In this document: piece after piece, positions 32,947 through 42,835 of the stretch | Layout: each line of letters begins with the position of its first letter | How positions within the stretch are numbered: position 1 is the first letter of the stretch | Assembly: GCA_019677205.1 (NCBI GenBank) | Contig: JAAMXY010000376.1 | Coordinates: 1 to 56,989, forward strand | DNA length: 56,989 bases | Origin: Pinguiococcus pyrenoidosus | Taxonomy: Eukaryota > Sar > Pinguiophyceae > Pinguiochrysidales > Pinguiochrysidaceae | Direction: 5' to 3' | Program-made: the position numbers and the translations under genes | Notes under the pieces: model-generated | What the model was told of the DNA's origin: nothing | What the model saw: the letters and a program-made list of their open reading frames with translations, nothing else | Databases searched by the model: none

Positions 32947-33762
32947 TTATCGCTTTCGTCCTTTTCTTCCACCTTCTATCACTCCCATTTCCTCCAGTAG
33001 ATGCCTAGCGACATTGTTGATATGCTTGAACCGGTCCGGGCCGAGATGGATCCCTCCGTACCATCTGGAAACAACGACGACCACGTTCTCCGCACCAGTC
33101 AGCGAAAGCAGCTCCGCCAGCCTCCCTCCCGCGGCACTCTCTCCGTCGTCATCATTGTCCGAAATGGACACTCCTCGGCGCTCGTCGAACAGGCGAAACG
33201 CCATGATATTGTGCGTTGCTCTTGCGACTTTCGCATTGGACAGGAGGCTTGTGCGCACCGCGCGAACCTCAGCTTCCGAGTGTACTACGGCGGCGTGGGC
33301 TTGGAACGTGGATCTGCGATCGACCAGAGGCTCTCCATGAGCAATCTCTGGCGTCTCAGGCAGCTCGGAAGGCTCTTCAAAGTCCACCGTCTCCTCAGGA
33401 ACGCCCGTCGGCGATTCTCGCCGCAAGGGAAGCAGCTCCGGCAGCTGACTCCGCAGAAACTCGATCCAAGTGTACAGAACCACGGCTCCGTCGGCCTCCT
33501 TCCATAGCCGCTGAAGCGCCTCCCGAGTGGCATCTCGCTTAGGTAGGTCCTTGCCGCTGGCCAGGCGCAACGAGTACTCCGGAGGGCTGGAAGACGGGTA
33601 GGTTGGCGGGAGAGTCCACTCAAAGATCAGGTTGTCGTCGCCGGCCCAGTCTTCCGAGATGCACAGGCGGTGGCCATCGTCGATCGCCACAATCTCGTCC
33701 TCGCCGAAGATAGCCTGCAGAGCCTCCAGTTCTGCCGCTTGCTCTTCGGCGTCGTCGTCCAT
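32947..33762 (-). CDS. IMPACT: IMPACT/YIH1 homologue (RWD + UPF0029)
   Basis: Single exon, 271 aa. The N-terminal RWD domain (~5-115) opens with EQAAELEALQAIFGEDEI and has the PPTYPSSSPPEY signature. The C-terminal UPF0029/YigZ domain (~150-265) carries HNIMAFRLFDER, DDDGESAAGGRL and VVVVSRWYGGIHLGPDRFKH. The latter two are hallmark motifs. IMPACT/YIH1 binds GCN1 and restrains the eIF2-alpha kinase GCN2, so it tunes the amino-acid starvation response. It is convergent with the K+ channel gene and divergent from the giant gene. Confidence 0.95.
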   Translation of the reverse strand: MDDDAEEQAAELEALQAIFGEDEIVAIDDGHRLCISEDWAGDDNLIFEWTLPPTYPSSSPPEYSLRLASGKDLPKRDATREALQRLWKEADGAVVLYTWIEFLRSQLPELLPLRRESPTGVPEETVDFEEPSELPETPEIAHGEPLVDRRSTFQAHAAVVHSEAEVRAVRTSLLSNAKVARATHNIMAFRLFDERRGVSISDNDDDGESAAGGRLAELLSLTGAENVVVVVSRWYGGIHLGPDRFKHINNVARHLLEEMGVIEGGRKGRKR

Positions 33763-34120
33763 GGACCGTGCGCACTTGAAGGCGCCGCCGCTGCGATTCG
33801 CTTCCCATGATTTTGAAGTATGATTCTGAGTATTTTGAAGCTATTGAATCAAATTTATCAGCTTTGTAATGGATGTCACGTGGATAATTTCATACATTTT
33901 TGAAACCAATACAGTTCTGGTTATGAACATGTGCTATGAGCGAGCAAGCAATCACAGGAGAGGAGAGGCGGACAAGAGCGCATGGCTCGACGGGCCGCGC
34001 CACAGCTCGCGCAGAGCATGGTCTGCTGAGTGAGGCATCCTGTAGCGACAGGAGAAGGCTGGAGCTGATCGGGAGCGCACCGGTGTTCGGGTCAACGGTG
34101 GGACGGGGAGTGGTGAGCAC
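33763..34120. promoter_or_regulatory. Divergent promoter region, IMPACT / giant PPR-like gene, AT-rich island
   Basis: A 358-bp head-to-head spacer. A strongly AT-rich island spans about 33810-33925, with TATTTTGAAG and AAATTTATCAG-type words, in contrast with the GC-rich flanks. Confidence 0.45.
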
Positions 34121-37100
34121 ATGAAAAGCTTGGTGAGAGCCTTTCGGCGCCGCGCGCGGCCATTCGCGAGCGACGCGAACCCAAGGAGGTGCACTCCCCC
34201 AGCCAGTGCCCTAAGAAGGCTGGCAAAGGACAAACCTCGAGCTGAGCCGAGTCGTGTGGCGAGTCTGGCGCGGAGAAGGCTCTCGTCGACCTCTCCGGCC
34301 ATCCAGATACCGGCGCTCAAGGTGAGGCAGCCTGCGAGAAGTCCCTGGCTGGAGAAGCTCTTCAAGGCCGTGAGTAGACCGAGGGAGAAAGCGAGGAGGC
34401 CTGAGAATCTGGAAAGGGCCGAAGAGGCGCTCGCGGAGGGAAATGTTGCTCTCGCCTTGCAGAGACTTCCGACGCAAAGCAACGCGGCTTTCATGGCCCT
34501 CTTCCGGCGGCTCCAGCACCTGGAGCCGCGCCAAAGCTTGGCTGGCGACGCCATGGACTACAGGGAAGCCTTGGCGTTGGAATTGCTGCAGCTGGTGCCG
34601 AAAGAGTGTGCAAGGTTTCTCATTTCGGAGGGGATGAAAGGCATCCGCCGTGACAAAGCGTACCGATCGCCGGGCTTCGTGTGCGACGAGTTTCTGCAAG
34701 TGGCCCGCCTGCTGAACCTCGCGGATAGACATCACTACGTGCAGTGCATTGTGGCCTATGCGCAGCCCGGTGAGGAGCGCTATCGCCAGCTGTATCAGCA
34801 GCTGAGCCACTCGCCCAGGCAGCCTCAACAGGTTGCATGTGTCGTGCCAAAGCGAAGCCCAGATGCGCATGAAGCCCGGATCCGCGTTGAGGAGCTGCTT
34901 CGAGAAATGCACGGTGCCGGCTTTGCCGTTGACGAACGCCTCTGTCGAGCGATCGCGGTCACCATGGCCGCGGACCCCAGTCCGAATGCGGGAGAGAGCC
35001 TGATGCATTTCCTCAATGGCATGGAGCAAGAGTTCGGCAGCGCGCCTACAGCAGCGCACTACACGGCTGGCCTCTTGCTCAGCGAGAATCCATGCCCAAG
35101 CCACGCCACTGCGGACGCTCTGGAGGGACTGGTTGGGCGTCTGCGGGGCGATGCCCGAAGCAGAACGACCAGCACGCTTGCCTTCCATTTCGGTCTCACC
35201 GAGGGCGTTTTTGCGGAAGTCTTGGCGACGTGGAATCGATCGGGCCTTCCGGAGCAGGAACTGAAGGCGGCCGCTGAGCGGGTCAAGTCACAAATGGCGC
35301 AGAACGGGATCGTCCCGGGAAGTCGTCTACAGGTGGTGCTGGAGAACTTGAGCCTGCATGGAGCGAAGGCCTCGGGGGCACCAAGAGTTGAAGCGGGCGC
35401 CGGAGCTGCAAGCAGTGCGAGAAGAAGCGGGCAACACGAGCGACAGCCGTTCATCCCAAGGGGCACGCGCTTGACGGATTTGCAGAAGCGGGCTGTCTTC
35501 CGCTTCAACAGATTGTCCAGAGACGAGAAGTCCGCACTACTGCACGACAAGAGCTGGCTCTACTCGCCGCTGCCATCAGCGAAGGGGGAGAACCGACGGG
35601 CGAACAGATCGCTGGAAGCCGTACTAAAATCGTCGCCGGAAGGGATTGCACACCTGATGCAGGTGCTGCGTGGTCTCGGTGGCGCCGCAGAAGGGCAAGC
35701 GGAGGCAACGCACGCGCAGCTGGAGGAGCTGTTTGACCTGCTGAAGTCCACTGTAAAGCGACCTGACGACATTCCAATGAAGGGAATTGCAGCAATGCTG
35801 GCGGCGAAGCAGTCCACCGTGCGCTCCATGGAGCGCGCTTTGCAGAGACGCGCTCGAGGTACGCAAGGCGAGGGGCGTGGGCCGCGGGAAGTGGCCGGAA
35901 GGATCGAAGAGCTCGCCCACGAGGCAGCGGCCTTGTCCGAAATGCTCTTGGGAAGGAGAGATGGAAGCTATCGGCATGTCCTATCTGCTATAGATACCCT
36001 GCAGGTAGCTGCGAGAGCAGGCAGCCCCACCGCAGGGTGGGCCGCGGCGTCGCTCCTTGGGAGGTTCGCAAAGACGGCACAAGGCACCGAGGTGCCTCTT
36101 CCGAAAGTAGAGGATCTGGTGTTCCGCTGCCTGCAAACGTTACGTCTCTCCTTGACCACGGCGTCCCAGTTAGAGAGCCGGTCAGCAGATGAGAAGCTTC
36201 AGCTCCTGAAGGAGACGATGGCGGCGTGCTACGAGGTTGGCGTGGAAGTCTCCCCCGCTTGGTACGTCGACGTGGCGCTGCAAGCGCTGAAGACGGATGA
36301 GAGCGCACGTTTGCACATCGCCGATTCCCATGATGAGAAGCAATGGAGCCGGTGGCGAGAGCTGAAGACTGTTGCGCAGCAAGTGCGGGAGATCAGTCTG
36401 TGGAGGCCTCACGTGGATCACCTAGACTCCGCGGCAGCAGAGCAAGCTGCTCGGAAGCGCTGGATCCAACAGCGCACGGCGAGAGACTTGATCAGTACGG
36501 CAGCCTTGCCCCTCCTAAAGGCGTCGGACGATGCTGGAGTGAGCGTCGCCGTCGCGGTCGCGTCGGACGATCACCGCAAAGGGTTTTGGGCGGCGTCCTT
36601 TGCGACCGAAGAGCCAGACTTCATCCACGCCGAAGGCTTGTCGCAAGGTGTCAAGGCGATCGTGGATCCGGTACTTGCTAACTACGAGGATCTTCTGGTC
36701 GCGTTGCATGGGAGCAGACGCACGTCAGCCGTGATGCCAGATGGCGCGACGTCCGCGACTACAGGAAGTCGTCGGGTTGGCGACCTTGAAGTGGAAGACC
36801 TGAGATGCTATCTGGATGTCCTGACCCAGAGGTTCCCGTCCTTGGCGGCCAATTCTGCGGCCAGCGACCTGAGCTTTGCGCCAACCCCTGTGTGGCAACA
36901 TGCCCAAAGCTTCTTGCGTCAACTGCACGCGAGCTCCAAGCTGCAAAGGGAGCTCAAGCTAAAGTTCCTCGAAGAGCATCTTCGGCGCTTCCTCGCACCC
37001 GACGTCCATGTGTGTAATAGATGGGATACGGAGGCAGAAACTGCAGTGCCGGAAAAGAGCGTCAGCGGGCTGCCGACTTCTTTCTGGCATGCCGAGCAGG

Positions 37101-40100
37101 CATTTACGCTCTTGTCCGAGTTGTGGAGCGCCGGCAAGCTCGACAAAGTGAATGCGCACCCCGTGCTTGTTCACCAAGTGATGGATTGCCTGGGCTCCCA
37201 TTCCGGCTGGCGGCATCTGGTGAGCTTGAGCTCGTGGCGCTGCGCGTCAAGAGCACCGTTCACTTCCGAACAGTTTGGGGATCGCTATTGCCACGACGTA
37301 CGTCTGCAGCCGGCCCAAGTCCAGCTCTTCCGTGAGGAATGGAGATCGGCCATCCAACGGATGGTGGACGTCGAGTTTGTTGTCCCGTCGAGGTCCGTCG
37401 AGGATCGGGACCGCATTCGCATCACCGGCGGAGCTGCAGCCATCGCGAAGGCGAAGCTGTACATGGACCTTCACTTCTTCGAAAAATCCTTGCAGACGCA
37501 CTTCATCGACGGGCATGAAGCTTCGACCTCGCTTGGTGGCCAAGCTCCTGTCGACAGGAGGACTCCAGATGTCATGTACGAGGTTTTCAAGGACGCTGCC
37601 GACAAGCTGCGCGATGAACAAAGCCTGCTGTCACTCTCGGAGAGCGCTTACCATCGTCTGCACCCGTCTTTTGAGAAGCTTGCCAAGAAGCACAACGTTC
37701 TGATCTTCAACGACTGGAACGCGAGTGGATCCATCATGGAATACTCGCCGGTCCGGAATGCCTGGCAGACCGGAGTTGTGTTGCGCATTTTTGGGGAGCA
37801 GGAGAATCGAGAGGGGGTGGTGACCGCCATCGGCTCCACGCAAAGGTCGTGGGAAAGGCCCTCCAGAAGCGGGAAGCTGAATCTGCAGCGGCTGCGCGAA
37901 GATTCAAAGCTTTATGACGCCCTTGTGCGCGCAAGTCGAAGAATTGCGGGAGATTGGTGGGCATCGTCTGCCCTTTCAAGCGCCACCGGGGTGCTTAGTT
38001 CTGCTGCAGTCTTCCCGCCCAGCGACGTCACGACGCCACTGCCTTTACCAGTGAGAGGTTTTGGCCCGTCGTGGAGCCTGGAGAGCGGCGCTACTCCGTC
38101 CAGTCCAAGTTCAAAGTTGACGGACATGGAAGGGAGTAGCCACGGCAGTGACAGCTTCGATCGCCTTCTGTTGAAGGTGCAAAGCTTGCCCGGTGGTCTT
38201 CCCAGTCGCGCAAAAGCTGCACAGGTGCAGCAGCTACAACGACTCGCTGTTGAGGAGTTCTGTTCAGCGTTGGACGGCGCACGCCCTTTTTCATGTGTGA
38301 CGCACCACGGTGAAGGTGGACTGACGAGCCACACGCTCGACGCCGAGCTTGAAAAGCTTGCCTCTCGGCTTGAAACGTGTGCCAGCATCGCAGCAGGAAT
38401 TGATGGTTTTCAGGGAAACCAAAGAGCGGAGGCTTTGCTCTTGCGAGGAGCCAACCGGTATTTTCGCCGAAAGGCGTTGGGCCGGGCACGCCATCCAACG
38501 TTCTCTGGGACCATCAGCAATCCAGAAGAGGTGTGGCGCTCTGTCCAGCAGGCGGCGGACGCCTTTCAAACGTTGCCGCTTCGGTCAAAAGCTGACAGAG
38601 AGGTTCCTGGAACTCTGCTTGCGCTGCGGCTCAAGCTTCGACGTTTCATTGCGTTGGATGCTCTGCGTTCGCACTATCCGAGTCAATCCTTGCGGCATGT
38701 GGCGAACGTGGCGAATGTGGCGAACGTGGCGAATGTGGCGAACGTGGCGAATGTGGCGAGTGTGGCGAACGTGGCGAAGGTGGCGAAGGTGGCGAACACT
38801 GCTGACAAGGCACAGTTCTGTGCGGACATGCGAAGGCGGGCGCGGAACGAGGTTCAAGACGCCTTTGGCGAGTCGATGCTGCTGCTGCATTCATACGAAG
38901 ATGCCGGCGCGGTGATCACCTCGGCGCACTACGGCATCATCGCATCAGCTTTGGGAGACTATGTTCGTGCTGGTGTGAAAACAGGGTATCATCCCCTCTT
39001 GCGTGGAGGCCGGGGAGGGCTAGGCACCGCATACCGTGTCGTCCCGAGGCGGGCAGATCTTCCTGGGCATATGAGGCGCCGGCTTCAAAAAGAGCATCCG
39101 GAAGGGGTCTCGAATATTGAGATGCTGCGCGAGCAAATGAGGGAGGCCGGGCGTTGCTGTCTCGCACTCGAAGAGTCGATGAAAGCGAAAGGCTTTGTAT
39201 TGGACGAGCGTATCCGAGGAAGTCTGCTGGAGAGTCTTTCGCACGTCGCAGGCGTCTTCCGACAGGGGTATGATGAGCGGTGCTTAGCGCTCTTCCGGGA
39301 GTACGCCGAGTCCAGCGCACCCCGTGCGGGAGAAGTAGAAGAGTATCTTGAGCATTTGGAGCATTACCGGCTGTGCGCTCTGAGGGCCCTCGCGAACTCC
39401 AAGTTCAGGCCGAATTGGACGATGGAGCAGGCGGAGCGCCTCCTCGACGAAGCGGCCAAGCCGACCGTGAAGCAGTACAACGAGTATCTGCGGGCCTGCC
39501 TTCACGGTCTTTACGTCGAGACCGACGACACGCTCAAGCAGTGGAGGCGTGAGCGGGAGCGAACGGCGCTGTTGCAAAAGTCGAGCGCTGAGGATGAGGT
39601 GGTTGAAGACCCGGGGCAGCGCATCGACGTGATGTGCTTCCGCGTTACCTCCTGCCTCGACAGAATGCGCCGGAGAGGTGCCGCTCCGGACCTGTCCACT
39701 TACTTGGCGATTTTTGAGACGCTGTCCATGGCCCGGTCTCAGCATTTGGAGCCCTGGGAGTACAAGTTCTATGGAAGCCTCAAGAGACGACTGCGTGGTC
39801 TGACGAAGGAGCTTGTGGTCAACTGCGCAACGGACTTGGGGCTGCTGAACCAGCCTTCCGCGGCCTTGGAGGAGGGCGAAACGCAGAGGGTCGAACTGAC
39901 GCATGCGATGGCGTCGGCCGTGCGTCGCATCTGCCCGGAGGAGTACTTCCACATGTTGAATGTTCTGCGAGACGGGCTTGGTCCTTTGCCTGTGGCCACG
40001 TACCGGACCGCTGTGTTTCTGGAGAACCTCTTCGACAAGTGCCCAGCCGATCGGCTTGAGCACGCCAGGCAGCTTCTCCAGTGGATCGGGGAGGACCATC

Positions 40101-40444
40101 CCCTCGAGACGCAGCGTTCCAGCTTGTATCGGTCGATTCTCCAGCTCCATAAGGAGATCGTCGAAGCATATTCCCAGATGGGAGAAGAGGAGCTGGCTCG
40201 GGAAGCGGCCAGCTTTTCCCTGTTGCCTGGCGTTGAACTGCCTTCGAATCCTGTGGATGGCCCCTCGGGGGCTCAGATCGGAGACGCGGCTATGGGAAGC
40301 CTAGGCGATGTCGACGGAAACGACTTCGCTGAGCAAGCAGTCGTCGAGTGGCACGACGATGAGCTTATCGAACCACATTCGGTGTGGGCGGATGATGATG
40401 ACGAGCTTGGCGCGGAGTCGGCCTGCGCTCCCCGGAGAATGTGA
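34121..40444 (+). CDS. Giant organellar helical-repeat (PPR-like) protein, 2107 aa
   Basis: One uninterrupted frame of 6.3 kb. The first ~60 residues are Arg/Ala/Ser-rich without acidic runs (MKSLVRAFRRRARPFAS, LARRRLSSTSPA), a probable mitochondrial presequence; a plastid route would need a signal peptide, which is absent. PPR-like helical hairpins are visible near 245-290 (VEELLREMHGAGFAVDERLC), ~385-420 and best at ~1840-1870 (CLDRMRRRGAAPDLSTYLAI). Around 1080-1115 (VEFVVPSRSV, RITGGAAAIAKAKLYMD) and 1185-1200 (FEKLAKKHNVLIFND) there are KH-like halves. Residues ~1526-1560 are an (NVA)n run from a 9-bp DNA repeat. The acidic C-terminus looks disordered. PPR and KH folds bind RNA, so organellar RNA processing or ribosome assembly is likely by inference. 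I know no protein of this whole architecture. The absence of introns over 6.3 kb is notable beside its neighbours. Confidence 0.8.
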   Translation: MKSLVRAFRRRARPFASDANPRRCTPPASALRRLAKDKPRAEPSRVASLARRRLSSTSPAIQIPALKVRQPARSPWLEKLFKAVSRPREKARRPENLERAEEALAEGNVALALQRLPTQSNAAFMALFRRLQHLEPRQSLAGDAMDYREALALELLQLVPKECARFLISEGMKGIRRDKAYRSPGFVCDEFLQVARLLNLADRHHYVQCIVAYAQPGEERYRQLYQQLSHSPRQPQQVACVVPKRSPDAHEARIRVEELLREMHGAGFAVDERLCRAIAVTMAADPSPNAGESLMHFLNGMEQEFGSAPTAAHYTAGLLLSENPCPSHATADALEGLVGRLRGDARSRTTSTLAFHFGLTEGVFAEVLATWNRSGLPEQELKAAAERVKSQMAQNGIVPGSRLQVVLENLSLHGAKASGAPRVEAGAGAASSARRSGQHERQPFIPRGTRLTDLQKRAVFRFNRLSRDEKSALLHDKSWLYSPLPSAKGENRRANRSLEAVLKSSPEGIAHLMQVLRGLGGAAEGQAEATHAQLEELFDLLKSTVKRPDDIPMKGIAAMLAAKQSTVRSMERALQRRARGTQGEGRGPREVAGRIEELAHEAAALSEMLLGRRDGSYRHVLSAIDTLQVAARAGSPTAGWAAASLLGRFAKTAQGTEVPLPKVEDLVFRCLQTLRLSLTTASQLESRSADEKLQLLKETMAACYEVGVEVSPAWYVDVALQALKTDESARLHIADSHDEKQWSRWRELKTVAQQVREISLWRPHVDHLDSAAAEQAARKRWIQQRTARDLISTAALPLLKASDDAGVSVAVAVASDDHRKGFWAASFATEEPDFIHAEGLSQGVKAIVDPVLANYEDLLVALHGSRRTSAVMPDGATSATTGSRRVGDLEVEDLRCYLDVLTQRFPSLAANSAASDLSFAPTPVWQHAQSFLRQLHASSKLQRELKLKFLEEHLRRFLAPDVHVCNRWDTEAETAVPEKSVSGLPTSFWHAEQAFTLLSELWSAGKLDKVNAHPVLVHQVMDCLGSHSGWRHLVSLSSWRCASRAPFTSEQFGDRYCHDVRLQPAQVQLFREEWRSAIQRMVDVEFVVPSRSVEDRDRIRITGGAAAIAKAKLYMDLHFFEKSLQTHFIDGHEASTSLGGQAPVDRRTPDVMYEVFKDAADKLRDEQSLLSLSESAYHRLHPSFEKLAKKHNVLIFNDWNASGSIMEYSPVRNAWQTGVVLRIFGEQENREGVVTAIGSTQRSWERPSRSGKLNLQRLREDSKLYDALVRASRRIAGDWWASSALSSATGVLSSAAVFPPSDVTTPLPLPVRGFGPSWSLESGATPSSPSSKLTDMEGSSHGSDSFDRLLLKVQSLPGGLPSRAKAAQVQQLQRLAVEEFCSALDGARPFSCVTHHGEGGLTSHTLDAELEKLASRLETCASIAAGIDGFQGNQRAEALLLRGANRYFRRKALGRARHPTFSGTISNPEEVWRSVQQAADAFQTLPLRSKADREVPGTLLALRLKLRRFIALDALRSHYPSQSLRHVANVANVANVANVANVANVASVANVAKVAKVANTADKAQFCADMRRRARNEVQDAFGESMLLLHSYEDAGAVITSAHYGIIASALGDYVRAGVKTGYHPLLRGGRGGLGTAYRVVPRRADLPGHMRRRLQKEHPEGVSNIEMLREQMREAGRCCLALEESMKAKGFVLDERIRGSLLESLSHVAGVFRQGYDERCLALFREYAESSAPRAGEVEEYLEHLEHYRLCALRALANSKFRPNWTMEQAERLLDEAAKPTVKQYNEYLRACLHGLYVETDDTLKQWRRERERTALLQKSSAEDEVVEDPGQRIDVMCFRVTSCLDRMRRRGAAPDLSTYLAIFETLSMARSQHLEPWEYKFYGSLKRRLRGLTKELVVNCATDLGLLNQPSAALEEGETQRVELTHAMASAVRRICPEEYFHMLNVLRDGLGPLPVATYRTAVFLENLFDKCPADRLEHARQLLQWIGEDHPLETQRSSLYRSILQLHKEIVEAYSQMGEEELAREAASFSLLPGVELPSNPVDGPSGAQIGDAAMGSLGDVDGNDFAEQAVVEWHDDELIEPHSVWADDDDELGAESACAPRRM
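38697..38800 (+). repeat. 9-bp coding tandem repeat (NVA)n
   Basis: Unit GTGGCGAAC/GTGGCGAAT repeated about eleven times with sporadic changes (AAG, AGT variants). It is read in frame as Asn-Val-Ala repeats inside the giant protein. Being a multiple of three it changes protein length without breaking the frame. Confidence 0.92.
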
Positions 40445-40511
40445 TCGCCTGAGAACGATTTCAGAACTGCCAACCTTGTGAGAGCAGCGTCGGGGAGATG
40501 CGCATCGATGC

Positions 40512-40536
40512 GAATTGAATCGAATCGAATCGATTC
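40512..40536. repeat. Pentanucleotide run (GAATC/GAATT)n
   Basis: About five imperfect copies of GAATC in a row, immediately downstream of the giant gene. It is short and probably slippage-derived. Confidence 0.8.
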
Positions 40537-40586
40537 AGTATGTTGACGTGCTTGTGCCTCGGGTGGTGCATTGCTTCCCTTGCATG

Positions 40587-40670
40587 CTTTCCCGTCTTTC
40601 CCATCTTTCCCATCAGTCCCATCTTTCCCATCTCTCCCATCTTTCCCATCTTTCCCATCTCTCCAATCTT
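40587..40670. repeat. 9-bp pyrimidine-rich tandem repeat
   Basis: Unit TTTCCCATC repeated about nine times with single-base variants, with strong strand asymmetry (pyrimidines on plus). It lies upstream of the mTERF-like gene and could form unusual DNA structure. Confidence 0.92.
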
Positions 40671-41069
40671 TCCTGTAGTTCCCGCCATCACCCCATCGCC
40701 CCTCCGCCGTTCCTTCGTGCCTTGGTTGCCTGCATCCTGTGAGGAGACAAGCACGACTGCGACAAGGAACCCGCGCTGCATCCTCGCTGCCTCGGCGTTG
40801 CGGCGTTTGGAAAATGCTGAACTGCAGATACCAGAATCTGTCGGATGTGAAAGCACGCCCGCATGTCATTTACGTCAGCGGACACGTCTTGCCCATGTTG
40901 CTGATCGAGGCGTTGAGTGGTCGTTCCAGACGCCCTCACCGCCCTCTCATCATTTGCAGCTTGCTTGCTCTGTCTTTCTCTGGGGGGAGGTGGCGTAGGT
41001 GTGCTGAGAACGAAGAAAATGAGGCCGTCGCTAAAAGATTCGTATCCATCCGCAGAGCTTTCTGCCACG

Positions 41070-41843
41070 ATGATGCTTGCCCGATGTGCTTTGCTGCTTG
41101 CTCTGGTGGCGCCGGCGCTGTCGTTTGGCGGTGTGAAGAAGGGGCCGGACTCCTCCTCTGCTGCCGTGGAGGTGTACGTGCCTGGAGAGGGGCGGCATAC
41201 TTTCCTGCGGCTGAAGGCGTTTTTCTTCCGCAGATTCAAGAAGCGCTACGCCGCGCCCAAGCCCGGCACTCGCTATGATGTCGAGGAGGCCAAGCTGAAG
41301 TCCACCTACAAGTCCATTGCCAAGGTGTACGGGGATGACAATGCGCTGGAGATGGTGAAGGCGGTGCCGGGGTGCCTGGCCTTCGATCCCTCGAACTTTC
41401 AGGGAACCTACGACGTTTTCTGCGAGACGTTCGGCGAGGACAAGGCCAAGGGCATGGTCAGGCGCAACCCAAACCTCCTTGCGGTCAAGCCGGATGGCTG
41501 GGGAGGGGCCACGGGTACGTCCTCGGCGCGAACGCCACCGCACGGAAAGTTGTGAACGAGACAGCTCAAGGTGGTGAGATCCGCAGGCGCCAAGGACGAC
41601 ACCTTCTACATGAGCTACGTGATCGCCTTCACCAGGCCTCTCGGACCAGTGCTTCTGGCAGGGTGAGTACAATCGCCTCGCGCGCCCTCTCTGGAGCGGA
41701 GCCGCATCATCCCACTTTCCCCTCCGAGACGTCCTCACCTTTCCTGCCGATTTGCTCTCGGTTCCAGCCTGATCGCGGCGCTGTCGGTGCCGCTTGTTGA
41801 AGGCCTCACGGGCATCCCCCGCGCCGAGCTCCTGGGTTTCTAG
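41070..41843 (+). CDS. Plastid-targeted small membrane protein with mTERF-like motif
   Basis: Exons 41070-41514, 41587-41662 and 41768-41843 (198 aa); introns 72 and 105 bp with phases 1 and 2 that join. The leader MMLARCALLLALVAPALSFGG is a signal peptide with Phe just after the predicted cleavage site, the ASAFAP-type plastid signal of algae with red secondary plastids. The middle has an mTERF-like helical pair with the typical ending pattern: NALEMVKAVPGCLAFDPSNF and KAKGMVRRNPNLLAVKPDGW. The C-terminus, rebuilt by splicing, holds two short hydrophobic helices (YVIAFTRPLGPVLLAG, LIAALSVPLVEGLTG), so it is probably a thylakoid or envelope protein. Similar uncharacterised plastid proteins occur in chromalveolate algae, from memory. 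Exact function is unknown. Confidence 0.8.
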
Positions 41844-42002
41844 GGCCAAGCACCGCTAGTGTAGAAGATGTGGCTGCGTTGCAGATAGCCCCGGCTCGGA
41901 AATGAGGCGAGACGGCTCTAGGGCGTCATCGGTCTCTCAGCTATGGTGGGAATCGCAAGTTTGTTCCTCCTTTTTCCTTTCTCTTCCCTTGGCCTTCTAG
42001 CG

Positions 42003-42835
42003 CTATTGCTGTCCTGCCTTTGCCTCGGGATGCTCCCGCAGCCACTTGGGGCTGTAGGTGACGGGCAAGGCGTCAATCAGTGAGGCCATGACGAAGTCAT
42101 TCTCGGTGAGGCCGTTGAGCGAGTGGGTGTACATTTGCACCGTAACCGTGCGGTAGCTCGTGATGTGAAGATCCGGGTGGTGGCCCTACGACGACCGCCA
42201 AGGAGTCAGCTGACTCGGAAGAGACATGGCGATCGAGTGCCGCAGCAAGCCTCTACCTCTCGCTCCGCAATGACGCCTACCGCGTTCACGAAGTCCAGAG
42301 CCGCTTGGAAGTTCTTCGCGACGAAGCTGCGCTCAAGACGCCCTTCTTCCGTGACGCTCCACAGCGGCCTTCCTTGTATCTAGACGCCATGACGAGAGAC
42401 GGATCACTTGGAGCAAGGCCCTCGAGGCGTGCAAAGACCAAGCAGATCCAAAATCACAAGAGAAAGGCCTCCACCTTCTGTGCGACCACGTCGCTAGCCA
42501 GTGCCTCCGTCAAGCCTTCGCACGGCAGACAGCGCGTCGACTTGGATTCTGCATCCGCGCTGGTAGCCAGTCGTCGGGCTGGCGTGGCCAGCACGTGTCG
42601 AAATGCAAGGGAGCAGAAGATGTTTCAGAGGCGGAGGGACGACATAAGATAGGACCCACAGACGCAGGAGTGCCGTACCACTCCAGATGCGTCGCACGGC
42701 AATTGCCGTCGCTGCGCCCACCGCTGCACCGATGCCGAGCCAGACTTGCTCCCGCTGCGTGTGCGGCACCGGGCAGGTGTTCATGCTTCGCAACCTCCAG
42801 AAGCGAACGCGGTGAGCTCTTAACACGCGTGCCAT
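42003..42835 (-). CDS. Pterin-4a-carbinolamine dehydratase
   Basis: Minus-strand exons 42835-42679, 42578-42475, 42379-42257 and 42185-42003 (188 aa); all phases fit (1, 0, 0). The gene is invisible as one frame because every exon is short. The core is unmistakable: RLERSFVAKNFQAALDFVNA, VIAEREGHHPDLHI (split by the last intron), TVQMYTHSLNGLTENDFVMA. The three active-site His are in GHHPD and YTHS. An upstream CLPCEGLTEAL matches the Cys-containing N-terminal extension found in plant/algal members. The first exon gives an N-terminal hydrophobic stretch (VWLGIGAAVGAATAIAV), perhaps a targeting or membrane segment; this exon and the GTGGAG donor after exon 2 are the least certain. The enzyme dehydrates 4a-hydroxytetrahydrobiopterin; plant relatives support molybdenum-cofactor or plastid functions. 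Confidence 0.88.

Larger units (their letters stand above)
40445..41069. other. Intergenic region with repeats, between two same-strand genes
   Basis: A 625-bp spacer between the giant gene and the mTERF-like gene, the only tandem (same-strand) gene neighbours in the window. It contains a pentanucleotide run (40512-40536) and a pyrimidine-rich 9-bp array (40587-40670). Minus-strand open frames across it encode only (GKMGKM)n-type low complexity, and I do not accept them as a gene. Confidence 0.5.

Noticed and set aside
40461-40856. Minus-strand frames encoding (GKMGKM)n or (DGKDGK)n collagen-like sequence
   Set aside because: They are translations of the 9-bp TTTCCCATC repeat in two frames. 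No conserved flank, so no support as a gene.
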